From positions 1,426,001-1,490,000 of the forward strand of contig WWBZ02000082.1 of the NCBI GenBank assembly GCA_011503125.2: a stretch of 64,000 nt of DNA, written 5' to 3'. Position numbers and translations under genes: made by a program. Positions 34,101 through 45,132 of the stretch are shown piece by piece. The notes under the pieces were generated by a model, which worked only from the letters and a program-made list of their open reading frames with translations, ran no database searches and was not told the DNA's origin. Numbering within the stretch: position 1 is the first letter of the stretch; every line of letters begins with the position of its first letter. This stretch comes from Botryosphaeria dothidea (Eukaryota; Ascomycota; Dothideomycetes; Botryosphaeriales; Botryosphaeriaceae).

Positions 34101-37100
34101 CAGCTGGGCGTTGCGCTGGCCGGGCTTCGAGCGCAGTCTTGTCGGGCCCCAGGAAAGGACGGATAGGATTGGCTTGTGTTCGAGCTGCACCGCCTTCGGG
34201 AAGCCGGTGGTTCCGCTAGTGAAAAGGATCACTGCAAGATCGTTCGCCGCTGCCTGGCTCTTGGGGACCATCTCCCAGCCGTCGCTGGAGCTTCGGTCGG
34301 ACTCTGAGTCAGCGTCAGACAGGATCGTCTCGACGTCCAGCTGGACGGCACCTTCGTAGCCAGAGTGCTTCTGTCTCAGGACTGCGTTGGGGTACAAAAC
34401 GATGGGAGGATGGCAGAGAGACATCATGTAAGACTGCCTCTCCGACGGGAACTTGTGGTCGATAGGACAATACGCGGCTCCTGTCCGGACCACCGACATG
34501 ATTGCTAGTAGCCATTAACCGAACCATCGGCAATGATGCAGACAATATCTCCGGCCTTGATGCCATGTTGGAGGAGGACGCGGCTCACCCGCGCCGTCTC
34601 GGAGTTCAGTTCGCTGTACGTGAGGCTCCGATCCAAGCCTCGACAGCACGGTAGTTGGAGTGTTGAGATAGCGAGAGTTCAAAAGCGTCCGCAAGCGTCT
34701 CCGGTCCTTCGTACGGCTCGTCGATATAGTCGGTACAGTTAAGATTGGCATGCAATTCTTCTTCGCTAAGCATCCTCTTCGCCACTTCGCCGACCGAGAT
34801 TTGCAAGCTGGGATCGGCGAGTAGGTGCAAAACGTTCTCGAAGTGGTTGATCATACGGTCGATCATGGGCTCGCCAAAGCTCGAGGGGCGGAACAGGAAT
34901 CTCGCATGCAAGCACCCCTCTACGGCATCAACCATGACGGAGAGCGGCGTCTCGGTGACCTGGTTGTTCGAGATGTCATAGGGCGCTGCGAACTGCGGGT
35001 TTGACCACTCATATGCCGGGAAGTCGTACTGGATGGCCAGCACAGTATCAAAGTAGTCAGTTCCTTTCCTTCCCGTAGCCTCCTGGACGAGAGCGTTGGG
35101 CGTCCACTGGAAGTTGAGCAGCTGGCACATGGAGTTGAAGACCTGCCGTACGAACGCAGGCACGGCTAAGGCCTCTTGTAGTTCGACAGCCATCGGCAGA
35201 GAGTTGATCAAGGGACCGACAATCTTTTCCACGCCTTCTAGCGGCAGGCTTCTGCCGGAGAGGACCGTTCCCTGAACCACCTTCTGAGAGTCGCAATACC
35301 GAGAGAGAACTATCGCCCAAGCGGCGTATACCAGAGCAGCTGTTGTGACGCCGTATTCCTTGGCAGCTATCTCAAGCTGCATCATCTTGATGGAAAGCCC
35401 GCGTCGTCTCTCGGACAGGGATGTGGAGGTGGCATCCTCCGGTGGTGGAACACGCAGGCGGGGGATGTCTTGCACGCCCCCAAGCTGGGCTTTCCAGAAC
35501 GCCTTTGCAGCTTCCGCGTCGCGCTGCAGCAGGCGGCGCATGCACCAGGCAGCATCTGTAAACTGAGGACACGGCGGAAGGGGTCTGCCGTGCAGGAGCT
35601 CCCAGAGATCGTTGAAGACGACACTTGCCGACCAGCCGTCCACGAGTGAGTGGTGAACGGTCCAGATGAGACGACACTTGACGCCAGGTAGTATCATCAC
35701 CCGTACGCTAGAGACAGCCTTGGTGTCCTGCTCGTCGAACGAGGTAAACTCTTCCGGCTCGATCTTCCCAGACACCTCACACGCCTTCTGCCAGGCTTCT
35801 TCCGACGAGAGCACGTCTTCCCGCCAGGGGGTCTCCGCATCTCTGTGGAGCAGCTGAAGCGGTTCGGACGACGGCAGGATGGAACGACGTCCGCAGTATC
35901 GAATGCCGCCGAGCGAGCTGCCCCCACGCCGCCCTAAGCGTGTCCAAGAAGGCGGAATCTGCGCCATGGTCGAACGACACGCCGAACTTGACAAAGTTCA
36001 GAGACGGAGTGCCAACTGTCCCGCGGACCATGCGGACCTGCATGTCGGTAGCCGGCGCCACGCCCGCGAGCCGGGACGCCACGGGCCCTACCTCCTCGGC
36101 GAAGCGTTTTCGGTCGGCGGCGGAGAGGGCGTCACCGGGGTCGATGGCGGGCTCTGCCTCGATCTTGCGCGCCGCGGCCGCGATGGCGGCCACCGTGTCC
36201 CGGGCAAAGACGGACGCGACGTCCGTCTGGAAGCCGAGCTTGCGCAGCGTCGACACCAGCAGCACCGCGGCCAGCGAGTGGCCGCCCAGCGCGCGGAACG
36301 ACGCGGCGCCGTCGACGCGGGCCTCGCTGACGCGCAGCACGATGCAGACGGCGTGCCGCACGGCCTCGAGGGGCGTCAGCTCGCCGGCTTGCAGGACGGC
36401 GGCGGGGACGGCGTGCTGCTTGCAGTCGTGCAGCGCGGCCAGCGCGTTGCGGTCGACCTTGGCGTTGGCGCTGGCGGGGAAGGCATCGAGGCCGTAGACG
36501 ACGTCGGGCACGACGAAGGCCGAGCAGGCGGCCAGCATGCGGTCACGCAGCCCCTCGGCCGCGTCTGCGGGCGTGACGAAGCCGACCAGCGCGCCCCGAC
36601 ACGACACGGCGGCGGCGGCCCTGGCGCGGCCCTCGCTGCACGCCAGCATCGCCGGCTCGACCTCGCTCTCGAGGTTGACGAGGAAGCCGCGGTTCTTGAC
36701 GACGCCGTCCTTGCGCCCGCAGAAGACGAGCTGGCCGTCGGCAGTGCGCCTGGCGTAGTCGCCGGTGCGGTAGAAGCGCTCGCTGCCGCGCTCGACGAAG
36801 GCCGCGCGCGTCCGCTCCTCGTCCTCGTAGTAGCCGACGCCCACGCCGGGCCCGCCGAGCAGCATCTCGCCCTCGCCGCCGGCGCCGGCGTCGTCGACCA
36901 GCAGCACCTTGCAGTAGGAGGTGGGCGTGCCCAGCACGATGGGCCTGCCGGGCCGCATCTCGGACATCAGCACCGCGACCGTCGCCTCGGTGGGGCCGTA
37001 GGCGTTGAAGAGCCGCCGGTGCGGCGCGCTCCACGTGTCGACGAGGTAGGGGGTGGGGGCCTCGCCGCCCATGATGATCAGACGCGTCCTGTCGTAGCCG

Positions 37101-37929
37101 CGCGACGGGTCCATGGCCGCGAGGACGCTGGGAGGTGGCCACCCACGTGTGGCACGTCTGCGCCGCGTCCTCGAGCGAGGCCGGGCTCGCGAGCACGAGG
37201 GTGCCGCCGTTGCACAGCGTGCTGAAGACGACCCATGTGCATCCTGTGGCTGTCAGCTTCCCGTTGCAGACTACTTCCACCGTGGTGCTTACCATCAAAG
37301 GCAAATGAGAAGATCAGCAGGACTCTGGTGTCGACGGTTGCGTGCAGGTTGAAGGGCAGCTCGTTCTGTTCGGTCACAAGTCTCGATATCGATCCCTGCT
37401 TGATCACGACGCCCTTAGGCTTGCCCGTCGAGCCGCTAGTAAAGATCACGTATGCCCAGTCGTCGGGGATGCTTGTGCTTGGATCGTTGTCGTTTGGTGA
37501 ATCGGGTGGCGTGGGTGAGCTGGCCGGAAGACTGCCGTCGTGTGGGATATAGATTACCTGGCTGCCCCCTGACCCGGTAAACGCGTTGCTGTCGGTAGTG
37601 ACGACAAGCCTCGCCTTCACGCGGCGCAGCGTGCTCTCGATTCGCTCGTTACCCCAGGTATCCAGCCCTATTGGGACGTAACAAGCCCGCAGCTTGTGGA
37701 TGGCCAGCAGCGCGACCACCGCCCCAATGCAGCGCGTGGATAGTACCGGCACCATTTCCCCCGCCCTAACGCCATGCTGCCGTAGTTGAAGACTGAATCT
37801 GTCCGACAGCTCGTCCAACGTCCGGTAGGTCACTTGTTTGAAAGCCCCGGGGGTGCTGCCGTCTTCGAGTGCGATGGAGGAAGGGTGTGCCGCGGCCTGC
37901 TCGCGGAATAGTTGAATGAGGCACTTCAT
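31101..37929 (-). pseudogene. Bimodular NRPS, A-T-C-A-T-C-T, with four frame breaks
   Basis: Two-module peptide synthetase of about 2260 codons, start ATG 37929, one real intron (37292-37244). Order: A1 (FTSGSTGKPKG, NAYGPTEAT, YRTGDY), T1 (LGGHSL), C1 (HHSLVDGWS), A2 (FTSGTTGFPKA, NSYGPAETT, GRTDSQVKLRG, NGKVNRKEL), T2 (LGGHSLL), C2 (SHIVGDG), T3 (LGAES). This order and length match synthetases that make cyclic dipeptides for ETP metabolites such as gliotoxin, where the last C-T pair is needed for diketopiperazine release. The conserved motifs jump frame at about 37134, 35881, 34638 and 34516, each by one base and with no plausible intron. The last 1130 codons (from 34499) are uninterrupted. 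The gene is therefore probably dead, or the assembly has indel errors here. Amino-acid specificity is not called. Confidence 0.82.
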
Positions 37930-38520
37930 GGTGACAAAGAGACCGGCTGCAGGCAAGTGGACAGTGTTGAACTGGAGAGGCGTAGTGATCAACGGCGCAC
38001 CTAAGAGCCCACCATCACCTTATCATCACGTCTTGCCGTCTTCAAGACCAGAATCAGATCGGCTCTCGGATATTAAGATATCCTCCGGTAGCTGAACACT
38101 CCCCCCCCCCCTCCCCCCCCCCCCCCCCTTTCCCGGGCGTCGTTAGGCCCAGCTGCGCATTTCCCTGCAGAAACACCGGCCCCGTTATTGATGCGTCTCG
38201 TGCAATGCCGGCCATTTGGATCACCCCATGCCTGACGTTTCTGGAAACTTCCAAGGCCGTCGCGGGGCGTGAGGCGGAGTACGTCCTCCGAAAATGCACC
38301 CCGGAAGATATCGACGGCGAATAATCACGGTTATCAGTGATTGGCAGACACTCGGAACAGACTGTCTTAAGTCGACCAGCGTTTCGACAGAGGTGCCGGC
38401 AAGCACGTACTTACGTTTCTCGAAGACCGCGTGAGTTCCTTGCCAGGCGAGCATCATCCCTCGTGGCCCTTCTCTGTTCCGTTCAACACTGAGTGAACAG
38501 AAACTCCGCTTTTCGTTGAA
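37930..38520. promoter_or_regulatory. Divergent NRPS/P450 promoter with poly-C tract
   Basis: 591 bp between the NRPS start (minus) and the P450 start (plus), so it must serve both. It contains a nearly pure C run at 38101-38128 broken by a single T at 38112, and two TCGG half-sites spaced by 3 bases at 38059-38069. No open frame of interest is seen. Confidence 0.55.
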
Positions 38521-40391
38521 ATGGCCGCAGTGCTGGCAGGCAACATGCACGTGGGGGCTCTCGTCGTAGCGGTGGCGGCCGCTGCGGTTCTGGTCGTCAG
38601 GAGCCCAGTCGCGCGCAGAATCCTGGATGTCATGCTCAATGTAAGTCTACCAGCCGTCATGTGGCGCAACAACAACACTCACGAAGTTCGTCGTCGCTTA
38701 GGCAATCGTGTCCCGGATTTACTTCTTTCCGAGCATTGAAGACGGCCAAAACATCAAAGGCCCGGCCTTCACATTCCCCAATGGCCAGACGACGGACAAG
38801 TTCCTGCGTGGGAGGGAGATGTCCTACATGTGGGGTAGCAAGTACGGCAGCATCTATAGAATCTGGAGCGGATTGACCCCAGAAGTGTGAGTTCGGCTCC
38901 CGCATACCCCCTGCTCCCGACTGACCGGGGTATAGTGTGCTCACAGACGCCAAGGACGTCCAGGCTCTGTACAGCCATGCGGCCGGCCACACAAAAGACC
39001 ACACAGCAAATGTTGGCTGGCTGTTCGGCCAGCTCCTGGGCCAATGCGTCGGCGTAGTCAACGGGAACCGCTGGACCACGCTCCGGAAGATGCTCGACCC
39101 GCTGTTCTCCCACAAGCAGTCCTTGCAGTACCTCAACGCCTTCAACACTGCTGCCGAGGCCTACGCAAAGGCCGTGGACCAGTACGCGCTGGAAAAGAGC
39201 GGCGACCGCTTTGTCGTCAATGCCTCCCACGCTCTGATGCGATTCCCGTACTACGAGGTTGCCAAGCTCTTCTACGGCCACCTCAACCAACACGAGATCG
39301 ATCGGCTATGGGACCTGGGCCAGCTCTTCACCGAGACCTTGTCCCACGGAATTGACGGCGGCATCAACCGCTCGCCCCTGACCAAATGGTTGAACATGCC
39401 CTCGTGGCAGCGAGCCAAGTCATACATCCAGCAATGGGAGGCCTTCACCACCGAAGCCGTCCAGCGCCGCGTCGACGCCGGCATCGACTGCCCGCTGATC
39501 CAGCTGTGGCAGTCGGCCGAGGCGGGCGAGATCGACAAGCAGGAGGTGCTACACACGCTCGCCGAATCGCTCTTCGCCAACCTCGACGTCACGACCCACG
39601 TCATCTCGTCCTGCGTCATCCTCGTAAGTTGACACAGCCCCTTGCGCCTTGAACACGCATAGACTCACAGCAGGGCGATTGCCTCCCTAGCTCGCCGACA
39701 ACGCCGAGGTCCAGGCCGCCCTGCGCGCAGAGTTCGCAGAGCACGCCTACGACATCAACGGCTACCTGGGCAAGGGCGACACGCTGCTGCACTACTGCCT
39801 GCTGGAGTCGCTGCGCCTGCAGCCTGTGCCGGCCTTCACGCTGCCCGACAAGCCGCCGCGCGAGAGGATCGTCGGCGGATATCGCATCCCCAAGAACGTG
39901 AGTCCGATCGATCGATCGATCCAGAATAGGGTGAAAATAAGGGCTGACCAAGACTCTCAACGGACTGTAAAGACGACCATCCTGATCGACTCGTACGCCA
40001 TCAACATCCGCAACCCCTTCTGGGGCCCCGACAGCCGCCAGTACCGGCCGAGCCGGTTCGCCTCGATCCCGCCGCAACAGGTAAGCTAACTCCAATCCTT
40101 GCGTCCAACTTTTTCCTGCGTTTTTTTTTTCTCTCCTCGACGGCGGGCTGACAGCTGGAATTCCCGTAGCTCCGATACAACCTGACCACGTTCGGGTACG
40201 GCACGCGGAAATGCCTCGGGTACAAGGTCGGCGACAAGATGGTGCATGCCCTCGTCTACCAGCTGTTCTCCCAGTACGACGTTTCGGTGCGGCCGACCAT
40301 GAAGCAGGAGAACGACGAGCAATTCAAGAGGGATAGGGGTAATTGGATGGCGTTGTATGACGTTGAGCTTGAGTTGCAGCGGAGGGGCTAG
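38521..40391 (+). CDS. Cytochrome P450 monooxygenase of the NRPS locus
   Basis: Haem oxidase likely acting on the NRPS product. Exons 38521-38640, 38702-38886, 38936-39623, 39691-39897, 39973-40080 and 40170-40391 give 509 residues, all phases consistent. An N-terminal membrane anchor (VGALVVAVAAAAVLVV) is present. The I-helix region lies around ESLFANLDVTTHV and lacks a clear AGxxT. The K-helix ExxR is ESLR. The PERF-like region is RPSRF. The haem loop FGYGTRKCLG carries the ligand cysteine. It is divergent from the NRPS across a 0.6 kb shared promoter, the usual pairing in a cluster. The frame is intact. A diverged second copy of this gene's last ~16 codons lies about 360 bp downstream. Confidence 0.93.
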
Positions 40392-41101
40392 CAAGGATCG
40401 TCGATACCAAGTCCAAATTGATTATGCCAACCTTTTTTGCATTTGTTCATTGTCGTCTCATCTTTCCGACACCATTCGGTCTTGTACACCGGCATGGACT
40501 GAGCGCCGGGCATACAAACTTTCCACCGGTGACTTGGGGTCGCGGTACGGAGGACTCGGTAAGAAGCGGTCGGATGGCACACGATGGAACGCGATAAGAG
40601 GAGTGGAGTTTTGGCGTGCGATGCGTTCGGGCGTAATTTGCGGGCGAACGGCAGTTAGGGTAGAGTCGTCGGTGTTGAGTCTGATGGGTGCGGAAGTGAC
40701 CCGAGCCGAGCCGGGCGTGCAGGATCGCCGGGTAGGCAGAGGGAGAGCAGTTGGCTGGGCCTGTTTGACGTGGAGCTCGAGTTGAAGAAGCGGGGAGCGG
40801 AGTAGTAAGATAACGATGAAAAAAAGAAATCAAAAGCAAAATGAAAGAGTTGGGTGTGTTATTCTGCCCGGAAAATTAGCAAAACACCAAGAGTGAATGA
40901 AAGATGGGAATCCCAGCCAAATTGGTCAGGACAGCTTACCCTAGTATCCAAAACAACTCGTGAGCTTTATCCTGAAGGGGTCATAACTAAAATGAAAAAA
41001 ATTACAAACTATTTACCGCACGTTTGCCGGATGTTCTCATCACACATCCAAGCACCCCAACCCAAGCTTCCCATTTACCATCCCAAAAGCAAACACAATC
41101 C
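40392..41101. other. Intergenic region with a P450 C-terminus relic
   Basis: Spacer between convergent P450 and MFS genes. At about 40746-40805 the plus strand reads WLGLFDVELELKKRG then two codons and a stop. This parallels the end of the intact P450 (WMALYDVELELQRRG-stop) but differs at many bases. I take it as the leftover 3' end of a second, related P450; no haem motif or other P450 block is found between the two. The rest is AT-rich 3' UTR-like sequence. Confidence 0.5.
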
Positions 41102-42683
41102 CTACACCTTGCTCATCAGTCCCCACCCTCCCTTCAACCCCCTCGCCGTCACATGCAACGCGCCACCTAGCAGCATCGACACGCCCGCATACACCATCAA
41201 CCCAACAAACCCATCGCCCTCCCGATCCTTGATCGCGCCCTCAATCGGCAAGCCCGTCAGCGCGCCCAGCGCGATCGCGAGACAAAAGCCGCCGAGCTTG
41301 AGACCAATCTCATCGAGCTTGCCGTCCGCAAGGGAGACAACGCATGGGGCGCCGAGGCTCACAAACCCGCCGCTGCAGAACCCGTAGAGGAGCGCGAACA
41401 CGATGATGCCGGCGGACGACGGGTGCAGCTCGAGGGGCAGCCAGAAGCACAGGACGAGCACGCCCGAGAGGCTCGACACGATCGTCATGACGTTGAACTG
41501 GCCGGCATGGTCGGACAGCCAGCCGGGCAGCACGCGGCCGACGACGGACCCGGCGTTGGCGATGGCCAGGGTGTACTGGGCCATCTGCTCGCTCATGCCA
41601 TTTTGCGCGGCCATCTCGGGGAGGTAGTTGAGCGGCGCGAACAATCCCTAATCCCTAGAGTTAGCGACAATTGCCGAAATATGCCGAGAATGATCCCAAT
41701 ACTCCGAGCTCTCGAAAGTGTGGGGATCAAAGTAGAGAAGGAAAAAGCCGGCGGTGGGGTAAGTAGGAAAGGGCGATCATCTCGCTTTCACTTACCCACA
41801 TGGTAAAGAAACAGCCAAGCACGAAGAACAGCCACGGCAGCGACTTGAACGCCTTCAACCCCGCCGAAGCTCCTCCCTTCTGGCGGCCCGTTGGCGGGAA
41901 AGGCGTCGAGCACAGCACATTCGCTACACCCAACAAGATCCCCTGCAGCAGCGCCACCCACCGGACCGCGGATGCGAAGCCGACCTCCTCCACGAGGCGC
42001 GGAATCATCAAGGGGAACACGACTCCACCCAGGCTGGAGCCGCACGAGACAATTCCGACGGCGAGGCCGCGCCTGGTGGAGAACCACTGCGTCGCCAGGG
42101 TCATGGCAGGAAGCGACAGACCCGAGGTCGCGAATCCGAAGGCGACGCCCTGCGCAAGCATGACTTGCCAGTACGTCTTGCAGAGGCTCAGCATGCAGAC
42201 CGAGAAGACGGCTAGAACCGAGAAGGGCCCAATTATTTTGCGGCATCCATAGGCGTCGACGAGCTTGCCGACGAACGGTCCGAACATGAATAGCAGAAAG
42301 ACCTGGAGTGTCGTGATCCACGCCAGGCTCGATGAGGATTGGTCTGCCAGCAGCGTGTCCTGGTAGTAGTACTGGAAAACTCCACAGCTGTGCATTTCGG
42401 AAATTTGATGCGACGGTCAGTTAACATGCCTCGTACACAAAGTTGCAAAAGACGCGTACGCGGCCAGCAGGGATGGGGGACGTCTCCAGCTCCACTTACG
42501 CATTGACATAGCCAAATGAACAGAACTGAAGCAGAAAGGATCCAGCGACACAAGCCCATGCCCGGGCTCCGCCGTTGGGAGGTACAAGGGCTTGGCGATC
42601 TGAAGAATCTGCTTCATTGTCCTTTTCGGCGAGGGAAACAGAGCCGTTGTTGCTCGAATGGGCTTCACAGTCTTTGACGCCAT
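41102..42683 (-). CDS. MFS transporter, monocarboxylate-porter-like, with a damaged 5' end
   Basis: Twelve-helix membrane carrier, plausibly the exporter of the NRPS product. Exons are about 42683-42500, 42387-41796 and 41647-41102. First-helix motif GGARAWACVAGSFLLQF, then FGPFVGKLVDAYGCR, GFATSGLSLPAMTLATQWFSTRRGLAVGI (loop 2-3 and helix 5 signatures of the MCT/MCH5-like family), and in the second half VVGRVLPGWLSDHAG. Splice junctions are in phase. The problem is the start: the only nearby ATG (42683) is in a different frame from exon 1, and the frame of exon 1 meets a stop just upstream with no ATG. A one-base loss near 42665 would explain this. Alternatively an unseen upstream exon supplies the start. 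Confidence 0.8.
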
Positions 42684-43549
42684 GACTGAACAATCCAAAG
42701 ATGCTCCGTCAATCTTCCACTTCTTTTCAACGTGTCCATCCTGTGGAATTCATATAGATCCATCATGCTGAAGCCACGGTCGAGAGATATACCAAAAAGG
42801 CTAGTCCCGGCCGAGGGTACGTGCTGAGGGTCCCACTGTTTGACCGCCGGTAACTCACCAACGGCATTTGCTGGGGTAGAGATGTGTCCAGGATTCTCCA
42901 GGGTCTGCGTCGGACATTATACTCGGCGCGTATCACAAGAGCGGCCAAGCTCGCGATATCGGCCTAGCACCAGCAGCCACGTCGCCTTGTGTGCGGTCCG
43001 CAGCCGTGCTCCCGTCTTCGGCTGTCGGCCGGGACTAGCCATACTGGGTTGCCCAAGCCGAGTCTGCTGAAGTTCTTTAAACCACCACAGATCCTCCCGA
43101 CTCTCAATCCGCATGATGCGAGGGAAATACGCAGTTTCGGCGGCTTTTTTTCTCTCTAGTCACACCGTCAGGGCTGTTTCGACTCCTCATATGTGCCTCG
43201 ACAGAGCATCCTAATCACGCCATGCTCGAGTCAGCGCCAAGCATGAAATTCGTGAATGATTTACGTGGACTTACGCGAAGTACGAGTCAGCAAACGAGAG
43301 AGCCTGGAAGAGCGCTTTGGATGCCTCGGATTGAACCCTGCGACGCCGGAGCGGCATGTCCGCAGCTGCGAGTCAACTACAAGCTCAGAATTAGTGTTGT
43401 AGCTCAGCGGCAGTTCTGGTTAAAAACCCGGTACCTGCTCAGTACCTGAATGCACCTCGGTGCCCTTTATCTGATCATCTTATCTTTTATCACTCACCCA
43501 ACGTCTTGTCATCGTGAAAAGAGAGCCCAACAGCTCGACAAGTGCGAAG
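42684..43549. other. Divergent intergenic region
   Basis: Lies between the MFS gene and the degraded regulator; it should hold both promoters. I see no gene and no clear regulatory repeat. Confidence 0.5.
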
Positions 43550-44862
43550 ATGGATAGAAGATCCGAGTTCCGGACGCCTTCTTCGTCGCCACCCCGTCGG
43601 CTCTCTGGAAGGATCCCCCCAGTGACAAAGCACGGCCGAAGCTGCGCTCCGCCTGTGATTCCTGTCACGCCGCCAAAGTCAAATGTACGGGAGAGCCGAC
43701 GTGTGCTCGTTGTCCAGAGCCAAGACTTGCCTTGCAGCTACAGCTATGCCATGAGAGCAGCAAGCCAAAAGGTAGTCGAAACAGGAAAACCTTGGAGAAA
43801 CAAGCGCGTCTCCGCCAGGAACACGCAGCCCGCAATCTCCACAATGATTGGCAGACCACCGCCATGGATCTGGACACATCCCAATGGGTCGAATCTGGGG
43901 CAACAGCGGAGATGGATCTGAGTTGCTTTAGCGACGAGTTTAATGGAGAAACAACGTAGGACATTCGGACATTTTCCCAATGGGGACATCCTCTCGAGGC
44001 TAACACATCAATCAGCCTATTCAGCGGTCCGTCTTGACGAGCGGGGAGCCTCAGTGCGCGACCGGACAGAATTTCTCAATAAGTCCGCCGGAGAGTGGAT
44101 TCTCCATGTAGATCCATTCCTGCTGGCTTGTGAGAGTCCGCCATTCGAACCTTTCCCGGGATCGACACAGAGAAGTGTTCTCCGGAGAACGAAATTTGCG
44201 GCGCGTCCGCCAACCGTTCCAAGACGAGACGGAATTGTGCGATTGCTTCGAGAATCAAGTAACCAACCTCAACTCCCTCCATTCACTTCATCGCAAAGCT
44301 CGTCCTCAGAACTCATCGTCCTTTCCGGGTTCTTGTCGTCTGGACATTTGTGTGCAGCGCATCAACGCCGCCCTCACGTCATGTCGGACATTTCTCCGTT
44401 GTACCCACTGCCGAAAAGACTCTTTCTCGGTTCTCCTCACAGTATCATCCTTTCAACTCGTCATGCGCCTCTTCGAATATATAGTGGCGCAGCAATCGAG
44501 CACGCCTGACTCGGACGTCAATAACAGCGGGACGCCTAAGAGCGGTCATATAAATGGGCAGGTATGGTGTCGCCTCGGCGAATATGAAGTCAGTCAGGAG
44601 GAAAGAGGTGGCAATTCGGCGGTTTTGTCGTGCGACGAGCACTCCAGAAAGGAGAGGAAACACTCGCAACTTTGAAGGCTTTGACAGAGCGGCAAGCAAG
44701 GACCGCGGAAACCAGTCCCGCAAGGACAAAGGGTGGGATCTTCGACCAGTTCAAGTCCCCGAATAAACTCTCTGCCGTCACCTTCATCAGTCATTTCAGC
44801 GACTCTGGCAGAGACTGCCCACGATTGTGGAGCTACCGGTAGTGTTGAGGCGACGATGAAAG
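43550..44862 (+). pseudogene. Degraded Zn2Cys6 (AflR/GliZ-type) cluster regulator
   Basis: A start at 43550 opens a Ser/Pro-rich N-terminus. A zinc-cluster half, CDSCHAAKVKC followed by CARC, appears at 43654 in another frame, and the last cysteine block CSYSYA at 43733 in a third position. The KPKGSRNRKT basic stretch at ~43766 is displaced again. The C-terminal part resembles the AflR-type regulatory domain (CRKDSFSVLLTVSSFQLVMRLFEYI, spread over 44420-44480) and ends, after two more frame changes, with LQKGEETLATLKALTERQA near 44640-44700. At least five one-base frame changes in about 1.1 kb rule out a working protein. By position and type it would have been the pathway-specific activator of the NRPS locus. 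Confidence 0.75.
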
Positions 44863-45132
44863 GTGAAATGAGAGAACCTGTCTGTCCCGAGACCGGATTC
44901 ACCGATCTGAGTGGAGCGGATATGGCTTACATACAGCAAATCATATGTCGTAGCGAGGCGGTGCTGGAGCTATTCATGCGCACTGTTTCAAGGGATCTGT
45001 ACATTTAGAGTACATGCAGGGGCTCATCGGAAGTACGAGTCTCGCATGCATCCAATGGAAATTATTGTCAAGAATTTCTTCCCACTTGTTGGCGATATCT
45101 TGGAATATATGCGTCTCAAACGTGATTGATAA

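Noticed and set aside
35879..37225. 448-codon plus-strand frame over the NRPS A1-T1 region
   Set aside because: Antisense shadow of a domain whose core motifs are clear on the minus strand.
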